This document shows positions 45,502-55,533 of a stretch of 64,000 nt of DNA, in pieces (position 1 is the first letter of the stretch; the number at the start of each line of letters is the position of its first letter). Origin of the DNA: Streptomyces ambofaciens ATCC 23877 (GTDB lineage Bacteria; Actinomycetota; Actinomycetes; Streptomycetales; Streptomycetaceae). The DNA lies in NCBI RefSeq assembly GCF_001267885.1, contig NZ_CP012382.1, positions 2,901,001 through 2,965,000 of the forward strand, read 5' to 3'. Made by a program: the position numbers and the translations under genes. The notes under the pieces were generated by a model. It ran no database searches, had not been told where the DNA came from, and saw only the letters and a list, made by a program, of their open reading frames with translations.

Positions 45502-46440
45502 ATGCTCGATCTCCAGCGGCTGCGCGCGCTGCACGCCGTCTCCGTGCACGGCACCGTCGGCGCGGCGGCCGCCGCGCTGGGCTTCACGCCGTCCGCCGTG
45601 TCCCAGCAGATCGCCAAACTGGAACGGGAGACCCGGACCGTGCTGCTGGAGCGGGAGGGGCGCGGGGTGCGACTCACCGACGAGGCGTGGCAGCTGGCCG
45701 GCACCGCACGCGAGTTGCTGGCGCTCGTCGAGCGGGCGGAGAACCGGCTGGAGGAGCGGCGCGGGGTTCCGGCGGGTCGGCTGACCGTGGCCGCGTTCGC
45801 TTCGGCGGCGCGCGGTCTGCTGCCGTCCGTACTGGCGGACCTGGCGGCGCGGCACCCTGCGCTCGACGCGCGGCTGACGGAGGTCGATCCGCATCTGTCC
45901 GTGGATCTGGTGGCGAAGGGCGCCGTCGACCTGGCCGTCGCGCACGACTGGGACATCGCCCCGCTGCCCGCCCCGGCCGGGGTGGAGCACGCGGCCATCG
46001 GTGAGGACCTGTGCGATCTGCTCGTGCCCGAGGGGCACCGCTTCGCGGGGCGGACGGGCGTACGGCGGGCGGAACTGGGCGGGGAGCGGTGGATCTGCCA
46101 GCCGCCCGGGCGGGTCTGCCACGACTGGCTGCTGCGGACGCTGCGGAGCGCGGGCCACGAGCCGGACGTCGTCCACCAGGCCGAGGAGAACCCGACGCTG
46201 GTGGCACTGGTCGCGGCCGGGCTGGGCATCGCCCTGATCCCCCGGCTGGGGCGCGGCCCGCTGCCCGCCGGGGTGGTGGAGGTGTCGCTCGACCCGATGC
46301 CGGTACGCCGGCTGTACGCGCTGTGGCGTGCGGGTGCGGCGCGCCGCCCGGCGATCGCGGAGACGGTGCGCACGCTGCGGGCCCACTGGCCGGACGCCTC
46401 GGCCCGCACGGCCACGGCAACCCCCCGCCCCGCCGACTGA
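45502..46440 (+). CDS. LysR family transcriptional regulator
   Basis: 312 residues. The winged HTH reads [20 protein letters not shown] and [20 protein letters not shown]. The effector domain starts near residue 90 ([28 protein letters not shown]) and ends [17 protein letters not shown], a common LysR closing block. ATG 45502 is the start that gives the standard N-terminus. Divergent placement against the EamA exporter predicts an exporter/regulator pair. The tail is Ala/Thr/Pro-rich. Confidence 0.91.
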   Translation: MLDLQRLRALHAVSVHGTVGAAAAALGFTPSAVSQQIAKLERETRTVLLEREGRGVRLTDEAWQLAGTARELLALVERAENRLEERRGVPAGRLTVAAFASAARGLLPSVLADLAARHPALDARLTEVDPHLSVDLVAKGAVDLAVAHDWDIAPLPAPAGVEHAAIGEDLCDLLVPEGHRFAGRTGVRRAELGGERWICQPPGRVCHDWLLRTLRSAGHEPDVVHQAEENPTLVALVAAGLGIALIPRLGRGPLPAGVVEVSLDPMPVRRLYALWRAGAARRPAIAETVRTLRAHWPDASARTATATPRPAD

Positions 46441-47002
46441 CCCGGCCCACGCGGCCACCAGCCCCGTTCCGGCCCAATCCACCCCGGCCCGCCCGGTCCC
46501 GGCCCACTCCGTCCACCCTGACCGTCGCCGCACTGCCTCCGGCCGCCGACTCGCCCGGCCTCCGCACCATCGCCGTGCCGCGCCGGCCGGGCTTCTCGCG
46601 TGAGCGTCGCGGTCACGCTCCGGGTCCCACGCGCCCCGTCCGGCCCCCGTGTCCCGACGTGCGGAACGCCGCCGGAACCGGGAACCCCGCTCCCGACCGC
46701 GTCGTCCCATCCGCACGTTGCCGGACGAGTCCCCGCGGTTCGGTGTCGGCCTCGCCGCTGGCCGCGGTCGCCGGCCACCCTCTCCGCCGTACCGCGGCCG
46801 GCAGCCCGCCGCCGTCGGCGTCCCCCTCCCTGGCGCCGGCGGCGGCCCCGCACGGACCCTTCCGGCGTTACGCCACCGCTTCGGGTGACTCCTGTGCGCT
46901 CCCTTGACTGGCAGAAACTTCCCGGATATTGGTGACTCCTTGGCAGTTTCCTTCAGCAGCTCTCCAGCGATTCCCCAGCGGATCACTCCGGAAGGAGCGC
47001 AC
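46441..47002. other. gene-free region upstream of the GH3 gene
   Basis: 562 bases. The first ~460 are extremely C-rich with imperfect GGCCCA-type repeats and no coding frame that I can support. A promoter-like TTGACT (about 46902-46907) followed about 17 bases later by TATTGG lies near the end, ahead of the GTG start at 47003. Confidence 0.45.
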
Positions 47003-48850
47003 GTGCACCACAGCAGCACGGCCGGCAAGGGAAGCACCGCACAGCCCTCCAGACGTACCGTCCTCACCGCCACCGCGGTCGTCACGGCGGCCCTGGCGGC
47101 CGGCGGCGGCACCGCCCACGCCGACCCCCGCGGACCCGACGACGACAAGCTCCGCGCCCTCATCTCCCGGATGACGCTGGAGGAGAAGGTCGGCCAGCTC
47201 TTCGTCATGCGGGTGTACGGCCACTCCGCCACCTCCCCCGACCAGGCCGACATCGACGCCAACCTCAAGGAGATCGGCGTCCGCACGGCCGCCGAACTGG
47301 TCGCCAAGTACCGGGTCGGCGGTGTCATCTACTTCGCCTGGGCGCACAACACCCGCGACCCGCACCAGATCGCCGACCTGTCCAACGGCATCCAGAAGGC
47401 GTCCCTGGAGCTGCCGCGCGGCCTGCCCGTGCTGATCTCCACCGACCAGGAGCACGGCATAGTGGCCCGGGTGGGCGAGCCGGCGACGCTCTTCCCCGGC
47501 GCGATGGCCATCGGCGCCGGCCGTTCGCGGTCCGACGCCCGCACGCTCGGCCGGATCGCGGGTGCCGAGCTGCGCGCGATGGGCATCCGCCAGGACTACG
47601 CCCCCGACGCCGACGTGAACGTGAACCCGGCCAACCCGGTGATCGGCGTGCGGTCCTTCGGCGCCGACCCGGAGGCGGTGGCCGGCATGGTGGTCGCGGA
47701 GGTGACGGGCTACCAGCGGTCCGGGGTCGCCGCGTGCGCCAAGCACTTCCCCGGGCACGGCGACACCGCCACCGACAGCCACACCGGACTCCCGGTCATC
47801 ACGCACAGCCGCGAACAGTGGGAGGAGCTGGACGCGCCGCCCTTCCGGGCCGCGATCGAGGCGGGCATCGACGCCATCATGACCGCCCACCTGGTGGTCC
47901 CGGCGCTCGACGACTCCGGCGACCCGGCCACCCTCTCCCGCCCCATCCTCACCGGCATCCTGCGCGAGGAACTCGGCTACGACGGGGTCGTGGTCACCGA
48001 CTCCCTCGGCATGGAGGGCGTGCGGACCAAGTACGGCGACGAACGGGTGCCGGTGCTGGCGCTGAAGGCGGGCGTCGACCAGCTCCTCAACCCGCCCGAC
48101 CTGGACCTCGCCTGGAACGCGGTCCTGACCGCCGTACGCGAGGGGGAACTCACCGAGGCCCGGCTCGACGAATCGATCCTGCGCGTGCTGCGGCTGAAGG
48201 CGAAGCTGGGGCTGTTCCGGGACGCCTACACCGGGCGGCGGGACGTCGACCGCACCGTCGGCACCCGGGGGCACCTGGCGGCGGCCGACCGGATCGCCGA
48301 GCGGACCACCACGCTGCTGGTCAACGAGGGGCGGCTGCTGCCGCTGTCGCGCCGGGAGCACCGCAGGCTGCTCGTGGTGGGCGCCGACCCGGCCTCCCCG
48401 TCGGGCACCACCGGGCCGCCCACCGGCGTCCTCGCGGGCGCGCTGACGGAACTCGGCTTCACGGCCACCGCCCTGTCCACCGGCACCGCCCCCTCGACCG
48501 CCGTCATCGACCGCGCCGTCGCGGCGGCGGGGGACGCCGACGCGGTGGTGGTCGCCACGTACAACGTCACGGCGTCCAGCAGCCAGCGCACGCTGGTCGC
48601 ACGGCTGCTGGAGACGGGGAAGCCGGTCGTCGCGGTCGCGATCCGAAACCCCTACGACGTGGCGCACCTCCCGGGGGTCCGCGCCTTCCTCGCCGCCTAC
48701 TCCTGGACCGACGTCGAGGTGCGGGCGGCGGCCCGGGTGATCGCGGGCCGGGTGGGGCCGCGCGGCAGGCTGCCGGTGCCGGTGGTCCGGGCGGACGATC
48801 CGGCGACGGTGCTGTACCCGCTGGGGCACGGGCTGTCGTACCGGTCGTAG
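47003..48850 (+). CDS. secreted GH3 beta-N-acetylhexosaminidase
   Basis: 615 residues. GTG 47003 follows GGAAGGAG and gives a Tat signal peptide (SRRTVLTATAVVTAALAAGG, cleavage near AHA-DP). The catalytic domain has VLISTDQEHGIVARVGEPAT, KHFPGHGDTATDSHTGLP (about 246-263) with the NagZ-type acid/base Asp-His loop, and the nucleophile in VVTDSLGMEGV. A C-terminal GH3 domain follows from about residue 420. The NagZ loop indicates cleavage of terminal GlcNAc from chitin- or peptidoglycan-derived chains outside the cell. Confidence 0.92.
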   Translation: MHHSSTAGKGSTAQPSRRTVLTATAVVTAALAAGGGTAHADPRGPDDDKLRALISRMTLEEKVGQLFVMRVYGHSATSPDQADIDANLKEIGVRTAAELVAKYRVGGVIYFAWAHNTRDPHQIADLSNGIQKASLELPRGLPVLISTDQEHGIVARVGEPATLFPGAMAIGAGRSRSDARTLGRIAGAELRAMGIRQDYAPDADVNVNPANPVIGVRSFGADPEAVAGMVVAEVTGYQRSGVAACAKHFPGHGDTATDSHTGLPVITHSREQWEELDAPPFRAAIEAGIDAIMTAHLVVPALDDSGDPATLSRPILTGILREELGYDGVVVTDSLGMEGVRTKYGDERVPVLALKAGVDQLLNPPDLDLAWNAVLTAVREGELTEARLDESILRVLRLKAKLGLFRDAYTGRRDVDRTVGTRGHLAAADRIAERTTTLLVNEGRLLPLSRREHRRLLVVGADPASPSGTTGPPTGVLAGALTELGFTATALSTGTAPSTAVIDRAVAAAGDADAVVVATYNVTASSSQRTLVARLLETGKPVVAVAIRNPYDVAHLPGVRAFLAAYSWTDVEVRAAARVIAGRVGPRGRLPVPVVRADDPATVLYPLGHGLSYRS

Positions 48851-48986
48851 GGCGGAGCGCCGGTCGTAGGGCGTAGCGCGGCCTACGCCACGCGCCGGGG
48901 GCGCTCCGGTCACCCGCGCGCAATGCCCCCCGCGCGTCTGGCGTGCGCCCGCTGCGGCGGGTCACGCTGGACCGGGGGTCCGGGGT

Positions 48987-49655
48987 ATGGCGATGCGTGG
49001 AAGAGGGGCCGCGGGGGTGCTCGGCGCCCTGTCGGCGTTGTGTGCCGTACTGCTGACGGGGTGCCAGAGCCCGCCCGGCCCGGCGGGCGCCGACTCCCGG
49101 GGCGCGGACGGGCTGTCCGGCGGGAGGGCGGCGTCGGGCTCGGCCCCGGTGGCCGCCCGGCCGTCCGGGTACGGGGCGGTGTTCCTCGCGTTCGGCGAGT
49201 GCAGCTCGTTCGGAACGGTCGGCTTCACCGAGGTGCCGTGCGCCGGCGAGCGGGCGGCGGCGCGGGTCGTGGCCCGCGAGGACGGCCGCGCCGATGACGG
49301 GCCGCCGTGCCCGGACACCACCGACTTCGTCCTGCACATCAGCGAGCAGCGCCCCTCCGCCGACGAGGACGGCGACGGTGCCGTGCCGCAGGGCTACGCC
49401 TGCATGCGGCGGCTCCTGCCGCCGCACCCCGGTGATCCCGGCGGCGGGGGCGGCCCGCGCACCATCGTCGGCGACTGCGTCTACGACGCCGGGGGCGGCA
49501 AGGTCCGCGAGACCGCCTGCGACGGCACGGGCAGGAGGGAACCGCAGTTCAAGGTGGCCGACGCGGTCACCGTCCGGGCGGACTGTCCCGCCTCGACCGG
49601 CCTCTACGTCCGTCTGGGCGGCGAACGCCCGGTGGGCTGCGCCCGGCCGCTGTGA
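48987..49655 (+). CDS. secreted lipoprotein of unknown function
   Basis: 222 residues. The signal peptide ends in lipobox LLTGC (cysteine about residue 26). A Gly/Ala/Ser-rich spacer (about 27-60) leads to a domain with eight cysteines in pairs (FGECSSFGTVGFTEVPC; DDGPPCPDTTDFV; GYACMRRLLPP; GDCVYDAGGGKVRETACDG; RADCPASTG...VGCARPL), so four disulfides are plausible. I recognise no named family. It is convergent with the S28 peptidase gene. Confidence 0.8.
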   Translation: MAMRGRGAAGVLGALSALCAVLLTGCQSPPGPAGADSRGADGLSGGRAASGSAPVAARPSGYGAVFLAFGECSSFGTVGFTEVPCAGERAAARVVAREDGRADDGPPCPDTTDFVLHISEQRPSADEDGDGAVPQGYACMRRLLPPHPGDPGGGGGPRTIVGDCVYDAGGGKVRETACDGTGRREPQFKVADAVTVRADCPASTGLYVRLGGERPVGCARPL

Positions 49656-49706
49656 GTTCCTGAAGGCTCTCAGCCTCTCAGCGGCGGCCGGGCACAGCCG
49701 TCCGTC

Positions 49707-51131
49707 CTACGGGCGCAGCGCGGGCTCGCGCTCGACGTCCCGCTTGTCCAGCCTGGCGTCGAACGTCGCCAGCGGCGTGGCCGCCGACGGATCGTCGCGC
49801 ACCTCGGCGGAGGCGACGCCGGCCCAGTCCAGGATGCGGGCCGTGGCGAGGGCCTTCTCCTCCGGCACCAGGCCGGCGACGTTGGCACCGTGGTTCATAC
49901 CGGGCGCGGTGAGCACGTAGGAGTCACGCGCGCCGTGGCCCAGGCGGAAGGGCTCGGCACCCCAGGGGTCGTTCTCGCCGTACACGAACAGCATGTGGTG
50001 GGCGTTGCGCTTCACCCAGGTGTCGACGTCCCGCATCGCCCACGGCTCGAACTTCATCGGGATCGACCGGGGCACGAAGTTGCGCGGCGGCTGGTAGCCG
50101 TAGCGGACGTACTTCTTCTCGATGTGCGGGAAGTGGATCGTCGGCGCGCCCAGCTGGGTGCCCGCCTGGTAGTAGTACGGCGTGTACGGGGCCAGCCCCT
50201 GGTCCGTGTAGAAGGAGAAGCCGGAGATCGTGTCGACGGAGGTCCAGATCTCGTCGTCCGTCGCGTTCCTGGCGTCGGCCGGGATGTCGGCGCAGTCCTT
50301 CAGGGTGCTGTACTGCCAGAAGCCCCACACGTAGTCGAGGACGACCGCCTCGTAGGCGCGGTCCAGGCTGCCGACGGTGTCGAAGGTGTAGCCGTTCTCG
50401 GCCGCGTACGCCTCGTACTTCTCCTTGAGCGGTGCCCGGCGCACCAGTGCCTCGCGCTGGACGCCGTTCAGCCGGTCGCGGCACTCCTCGGTGCCGACCC
50501 GGGCGAAGAAGCGGTCGTAGGCCCTGTCCTCGCGGTTCACCACGTCGTTGGGGGCGACGTAGGCGACGACGCCGTCCATGTCGCGCGGGTAGAAGCGCTC
50601 GTAGTAGGTGGCGGTCATGCCGCCCTTGGAGCCGCCGGTGGAGATCCAGTTCTCGGAGTAGACCGGCTTCAGCGCCTGGAAGATGCGGTGCTGGTCGCTG
50701 GCCGCCTGCCAGATGTCCAGCTTGGACCAGTCGGCCGGCTCGGGCCGGGACGGGGTGAAGTAGCGGTACTCCATGGAGACCTGGTTGCCGTCCACGATCT
50801 GGGTCGGCTCGCGGCGGCTGGGCGTCGTGGAGACGCTGTAGCCGCCGGTGTAGAAGACCGTGGGGCGGCTCACGTCCTTGTGCAGCACGGTGATCCGCTG
50901 CTGGAACGTTCCCTTGGACGGCCGCCGGTGGTCGACCGGCTGGGTGTAGTTGAGGACGAAGAAGCGGTACCCGGTGTACGGCTTCTCCTCGATCAGGCTC
51001 ATGCCCGGTACGGACAGCAGCCGGTCCTTGATGTCGACGGCCTTCGGCTCGGCGGCGGTGGCCGCGCTCGCCGTGCTGACGGTGCCTATGAGCACCACGA
51101 GCGCCAGCAGCCATCTGAGCGCCTTGCGCAT
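49707..51131 (-). CDS. secreted S28 family prolyl tripeptidyl aminopeptidase
   Basis: 474 residues. A signal peptide (about 1-27, ending STASAATAA) precedes an S28-type alpha/beta hydrolase: YTGYRFFVLNYTQPVDH near the start, the nucleophile in SENWISTGGSKGGMTATYYE, an acid in FVYGENDPWGAEPF and a histidine in APGMNHGANVAG. S28 enzymes release peptides next to proline. It probably recycles peptides from secreted or hyphal protein outside the cell. Confidence 0.9.
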   Translation of the reverse strand: MRKALRWLLALVVLIGTVSTASAATAAEPKAVDIKDRLLSVPGMSLIEEKPYTGYRFFVLNYTQPVDHRRPSKGTFQQRITVLHKDVSRPTVFYTGGYSVSTTPSRREPTQIVDGNQVSMEYRYFTPSRPEPADWSKLDIWQAASDQHRIFQALKPVYSENWISTGGSKGGMTATYYERFYPRDMDGVVAYVAPNDVVNREDRAYDRFFARVGTEECRDRLNGVQREALVRRAPLKEKYEAYAAENGYTFDTVGSLDRAYEAVVLDYVWGFWQYSTLKDCADIPADARNATDDEIWTSVDTISGFSFYTDQGLAPYTPYYYQAGTQLGAPTIHFPHIEKKYVRYGYQPPRNFVPRSIPMKFEPWAMRDVDTWVKRNAHHMLFVYGENDPWGAEPFRLGHGARDSYVLTAPGMNHGANVAGLVPEEKALATARILDWAGVASAEVRDDPSAATPLATFDARLDKRDVEREPALRP

Positions 51132-51225
51132 GCACCCTCCCTGTGAAACAGATGTGCGCCGGAAGCTATCGGAGCAAGTCCTCCGCGCACCAGGGGAGAT
51201 GAGGAAATGGCCGCCGCGGGCCGGG

Positions 51226-51618
51226 TCAGCAGAGGATCCAGCCGGAGCTGACCGACCCCCGGGAGACCGTGCCCTTCACCCACACGCAGCGCTTCCCGGC
51301 GTGCACGGTGACCGGTCCGGCCCGGTAGGCGTAGCGCCCGGAGTCGACGACCGGCCGGCCGCCGCGCGCCTGCACGCTGACGGACATCTGCCGCTTCTTG
51401 CCCGCCTTCTCGGGGACGGTGACGGCACAGACGTAGCCGCCGCGCTTGTAGACGAGGACCGACCCCGTGGAGAACGGCAGCGTGCGCACCTTGCGGCCCG
51501 GGCACGCCGCGGCGGCCTGCGCCTCCTGCGGCACCCCGACGGCGAGCAGCCCGGCCGCGGTCAGCACGGCCGTACCCAGCGCCAGCCGCCGGCGCAGGGC
51601 GGCACCCCTCTGGCCCAC
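51226..51618 (-). CDS. small secreted cysteine-containing protein
   Basis: 130 residues. GTG 51618 with GGAGG upstream gives a signal peptide (RRRLALGTAVLTAAGLLAVG, cleavage near AQA-AA). The mature part of about 95 residues has four cysteines (AACPGRK, GYVCAVTV, KRCVWVKG, GWILC-end) and many basic residues. The spacing resembles other small disulfide-bonded secreted Streptomyces proteins. Function is unknown. It is codirectional with the S28 peptidase, about 95 bases upstream of it. Confidence 0.75.
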   Translation of the reverse strand: MGQRGAALRRRLALGTAVLTAAGLLAVGVPQEAQAAAACPGRKVRTLPFSTGSVLVYKRGGYVCAVTVPEKAGKKRQMSVSVQARGGRPVVDSGRYAYRAGPVTVHAGKRCVWVKGTVSRGSVSSGWILC

Positions 51619-51704
51619 TGCGGCACCCTCCGTCCCCGCCGTACGGCGATCACTGGCGTACGGATGTACGGACGCGCGACGTGTGTCGAATGGTTGCGCG
51701 GTCG

Positions 51705-54700
51705 TCAGCGCCGTGCGCCGACCGGCTCCTCGGGTTCGGCCGCCCCGACGAAGGTCCGCCACAGTCGCGCGTACCGTCCGCCGAGCGCCAGCAGTTCGTC
51801 GTGCGTCCCGTCCTCGGCGACCCGCCCGGCGTCCATGACGACGACCCGGTCCGCGCGGGCGGCCGTGGTCAGCCGGTGGGCGACGACGAGCGTCGTACGC
51901 CGGCCGGCGATGCGGTCGGTGGCCCGGTTGACCTGCGCCTCCGTGGCCAGGTCCAGGGCCGCCGTCGCCTCGTCGAGGAGCAGTACGTCGGGGTCGACCA
52001 GTTCGGCGCGGGCCAGCGCGATCAGTTGCCGCTGCCCGGCGGAGAGGTTGCGGCCCCGCTCGGCGACCTCGTGGAGGTACCCGCCCGTGAGCCCGGCGAT
52101 CATCTCGTGCGCGCCCACCGCCCGCGCCGCGGCCTCCACCTCGGCGTCGGTGGCGTCCGGGCGGCCGTAGGCGATGGCGTCCCGCACGGTGCCGGGGAAG
52201 AGGTACGCCTCCTGCGGGACGACGCCGAGCCGGTGCCGGTAGGCGGTGAGGTCGAGGTCGCGCAGGTCCCTGCCGTCGACGGTCACCCGTCCGCCCGTGG
52301 GGTCGTAGAACCGGGCCACCAGTTTGACCAGGGTCGACTTGCCCGCGCCGGTCTCACCGACGAAGGCGACGGTCTGCCCGGCGGGGATGCGCAGGTCGAC
52401 GCCGGTGAGTGCCGCCTCGGCCTGGTCGGCGCCGCCGTACGCGAAGTGCACGTCCTCGAAGGCGATCTCCCCGCGCAGGGACGTGACGTCCGACGGCTTG
52501 TCGGGCGCCCGGGTGGAGGCCGGCTCCCGCAGCAGTTCCTGGATGCGGCCCAGGGAGACGGACGCCTGCTGGTAGCCGTCGAAGACCTGGGAGAGCTGCT
52601 GTACGGGTGCGAAGAACAGGTCGATGTACAGCAGGTACGCCACCAGCGCCCCGGTCGACAGCGTCGCCGCGTCGATCCGCCCGCCGCCGACGATCAGCAC
52701 GGCGGCGACCGCGCCCGAGGACAGCAGCTGCACGAACGGGAAGTAGATCGAGATCAGCCACTGGCCCCTGATGCGGGCCTGCCGGTAGCTGTCGCTGCGC
52801 TCGGCGAACCGCCGCCCGCCCTCGTGCTCGCGCCGGAAGGCCTGCACGATCCGCAGCCCCGCCACCGACTCCTGGAGGTCGGCGTTGACCGAGGAGACCC
52901 GCTCACGGGCCAGTTCGTACGCCTTCACGCTGGCCTTGCGGAAGAAGTAGGTGGCGACGATCAGCGGCGGCAGCGTCGCGAACACGACGAACGCCAGCTG
53001 CACGTCGATCACCAGCAGGGCGACCATGATGCCGAAGAAGGTGACGACGGAGACGAAGGCGGTGACGAGTCCCGTCTGCAGGAACGTCGACAGCGCGTCC
53101 ACGTCCGTCGTCATGCGGGTCATGATCCGACCGGTCAGCTCGCGCTCGTAGTAGTCGAGGCCGAGCCGCTGGAGCTGGGCGAAGATCTTCAGACGGAGCG
53201 CGTACAGGATCCGCTCCCCCGTCCGGCCGGTCATCCGGATCTCGCCGGTCTGCGCGGTCCACTGGGCGAGCACGGCGAGCAGCCCCAGCAGCGACGCCGC
53301 CCAGACCGCGCCGAGGGCGACCTGCGTGACGCCCTCGTCGATGCCGTGCCGGATCAGCACCGGCAGCAGCAGTCCCATGCCGGCGTCCACGGCGACGAGG
53401 GCGAGACTGATCAGCAGCGGTGCGCGGAAGCCGCGCAGCAGGCGACGCAGGCCGTAGGACTCCTCCGGCTGCACGGCCCGCGCCTCGTCGATGTCGGGGA
53501 CCCCGTCGGCCGGGGGCAGCGCGTCGACCTGGGCGAGCAGCTCCGGGGTGGCCGGGGTGCCGGCGAGGGCGGTGTCCTTCGGCGTGCGGTCACCGGTCCA
53601 CAGCCGCGGGGTGACCCCGCGCTCGGCGTCGAACTCGGCGTCCAGCTCGTCCCGCACCGACGTGTCCTCGGCGGGCGCCGCGGGCCGGGCGTGCCCCGGC
53701 GACACCCCGCCCAGCTCGTCGGGGTCGGTCAGCAGGCGCCGGTAGAGGGCCGAGCGCTCCTGGAGCTCCTCGTGGGTGCCGAGGTCGGCGAGGCGACCGC
53801 GGTCGAGGACGGCGATGCGGTCGGCGAGGCCGAGCGTGGAGCGGCGGTGGGCGATGAGGAGCGTGGTGCGGCCCCGCATGACCTCCTTCAGCGCCTCGTG
53901 GATCTCGTGCTCGACGCGGGCGTCCACGGCGGAGGTGGCGTCGTCGAGGACCAGCAGCCGGGGGTCGGTGAGGATCGCGCGGGCGAGGGCGACGCGCTGG
54001 CGTTGGCCGCCGGAGAGGGTCAGGCCGTGCTCGCCGACGGTGGTGCCGTAGCCGCCCGGCAGATCGCTGATGAACCCGTGTGCCTGCGCGGCCCGGGCGG
54101 CGGCCTCGATCTCCTCGTCGGTGGCGTCCGGGCGGCCGTACGCGATGTTGGCGCGCACGGTGTCGGAGAAGAGGAAGGAGTCCTCGGGTACGAGCCCGAT
54201 GGCGGCCCGCAGCGAGTCGAGGGTCAGCTCGCGCACGTCGTGCCCGCCGACGAGGACGGCGCCGCGGGACACGTCGTAGAAGCGCGGCAGGAGCAGGGAG
54301 ACCGTGGACTTGCCGGAACCGGAGGAGCCGACGACGGCGAGGGTCTCACCGGCCCGGATCTCGAAGGAGAGGCCGTCGAGGACGGGGGTCTCCTCCCCGG
54401 TGGCCGACGCGTAGCCGAAGGAGACGCCGTCGAACTCGACGGTCGCGGGCGCGTCGGCGGGCAGGTCCCTGGTGCCGTCCTCGATGGCGGGCTCGGTGTC
54501 GATCAGCTCCAGGACGCGTTCGGTGCCGGCGCGGGCCTGCTGGCCGACGGTGAGGACCATGGCGAGCATGCGGACCGGGCCGACGAGCTGGGCGAGGTAG
54601 GTGGAGAAGGCGACGAAGGTGCCGAGCGTGATGTGCCCGCGTACCGCCAGCCAGCCGCCGAGGGCGAGCATGGCGACCTGCCCGAGGGCGGGGACGGCCT

Positions 54701-55445
54701 GCAGGGCGGGAGTGTAGACGGCGTTCAGTCTGATCGTCCGCAGCCGCCCCGCGAAGAGCTTCCGTCCGACCTCCCGGAGTTTGCCGGTCTCCTGGTCCTC
54801 CTGCCCGAAGCCCTTGACCACGCGGACGCCGCTGACCGAGCCGTCGACCACGCCCGCGACCGCGGCGGCCTGTGCCTGGGCGTACCAGGTGGCGGGGTGC
54901 AGGCGGGTGCGGCTGCGGCGGGCGATGAACCACAGCGCCGGGGCCACGGCGAGGGCGACGAGCGTGAGCGGCGGGGACAGCCACGCCATGATGACCAGGG
55001 AGATCACGAAGAGCAGGACGTTCCCGATGGTCATCGGGAGCATGAACAGCAGGCCCTGGATCAGCTGGAGGTCGCTGGTCGCCCGCCCGACCACCTGTCC
55101 GGTGGACAGCTCGTCCTGCCGCCGTCCGTCCAGCCGGGTGATCGTCCCGTACATGTCGGTGCGCAGGTCGTGCTGGACGTCGAGGGCGAGCCGGCCGCCG
55201 TAGTAGCGGCGGATGTAGGTGAGCACGTAGACGACGACCGCGGCGCCGATCAGGAGACCGGCCCAGACGGCCATGTCCCTGGTCTTGTCGCCGATCACGT
55301 CGTCGATGATCACCTTGGTGATCAGCGGGACCAGGGCCATGACGGCCATGCCGCCCAGCGAGGCGCCGAGGGCGAGGACGACGTCCTTGGGGTAGCGCCA
55401 GGCGTACGCCGCCAGTCGTCGTGCCCATCCCCGTTGCGCGTCCAC
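51705..55445 (-). CDS. single-chain four-module ABC exporter (TMD-NBD-TMD-NBD)
   Basis: 1246 residues, twice the usual half-exporter length. Module 1: six helices, then Walker A VVGSSGSGKSTVSLLLPRFY and signature LSGGQRQRVALARAIL. A disordered linker of about 60 residues follows. Module 2: six helices, then Walker A GETGAGKSTLVKLV and signature LSAGQRQLIALARAEL, with Walker B LLLDEATAALD. The two halves are as different from each other as separate heterodimer subunits, so this looks like a fused heterodimeric multidrug or lipid exporter. GTG 55445 follows GGAGGGC. Substrate unknown. Confidence 0.93.
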   Translation of the reverse strand: MDAQRGWARRLAAYAWRYPKDVVLALGASLGGMAVMALVPLITKVIIDDVIGDKTRDMAVWAGLLIGAAVVVYVLTYIRRYYGGRLALDVQHDLRTDMYGTITRLDGRRQDELSTGQVVGRATSDLQLIQGLLFMLPMTIGNVLLFVISLVIMAWLSPPLTLVALAVAPALWFIARRSRTRLHPATWYAQAQAAAVAGVVDGSVSGVRVVKGFGQEDQETGKLREVGRKLFAGRLRTIRLNAVYTPALQAVPALGQVAMLALGGWLAVRGHITLGTFVAFSTYLAQLVGPVRMLAMVLTVGQQARAGTERVLELIDTEPAIEDGTRDLPADAPATVEFDGVSFGYASATGEETPVLDGLSFEIRAGETLAVVGSSGSGKSTVSLLLPRFYDVSRGAVLVGGHDVRELTLDSLRAAIGLVPEDSFLFSDTVRANIAYGRPDATDEEIEAAARAAQAHGFISDLPGGYGTTVGEHGLTLSGGQRQRVALARAILTDPRLLVLDDATSAVDARVEHEIHEALKEVMRGRTTLLIAHRRSTLGLADRIAVLDRGRLADLGTHEELQERSALYRRLLTDPDELGGVSPGHARPAAPAEDTSVRDELDAEFDAERGVTPRLWTGDRTPKDTALAGTPATPELLAQVDALPPADGVPDIDEARAVQPEESYGLRRLLRGFRAPLLISLALVAVDAGMGLLLPVLIRHGIDEGVTQVALGAVWAASLLGLLAVLAQWTAQTGEIRMTGRTGERILYALRLKIFAQLQRLGLDYYERELTGRIMTRMTTDVDALSTFLQTGLVTAFVSVVTFFGIMVALLVIDVQLAFVVFATLPPLIVATYFFRKASVKAYELARERVSSVNADLQESVAGLRIVQAFRREHEGGRRFAERSDSYRQARIRGQWLISIYFPFVQLLSSGAVAAVLIVGGGRIDAATLSTGALVAYLLYIDLFFAPVQQLSQVFDGYQQASVSLGRIQELLREPASTRAPDKPSDVTSLRGEIAFEDVHFAYGGADQAEAALTGVDLRIPAGQTVAFVGETGAGKSTLVKLVARFYDPTGGRVTVDGRDLRDLDLTAYRHRLGVVPQEAYLFPGTVRDAIAYGRPDATDAEVEAAARAVGAHEMIAGLTGGYLHEVAERGRNLSAGQRQLIALARAELVDPDVLLLDEATAALDLATEAQVNRATDRIAGRRTTLVVAHRLTTAARADRVVVMDAGRVAEDGTHDELLALGGRYARLWRTFVGAAEPEEPVGARR

Positions 55446-55533
55446 GCCGTGCCCTCCGGTCGGTCGTCCTGCTCACCTGATCTACCGGAAGGCACCAACA
55501 CGGGCGAGCGGGGATTTCATCCCGCCGCAACAT

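Noticed and set aside
46441..46900. Possible Pro/Arg-rich protein between the LysR and GH3 genes
   Set aside because: Frames on both strands are low-complexity with no ribosome-binding site or recognisable motif.
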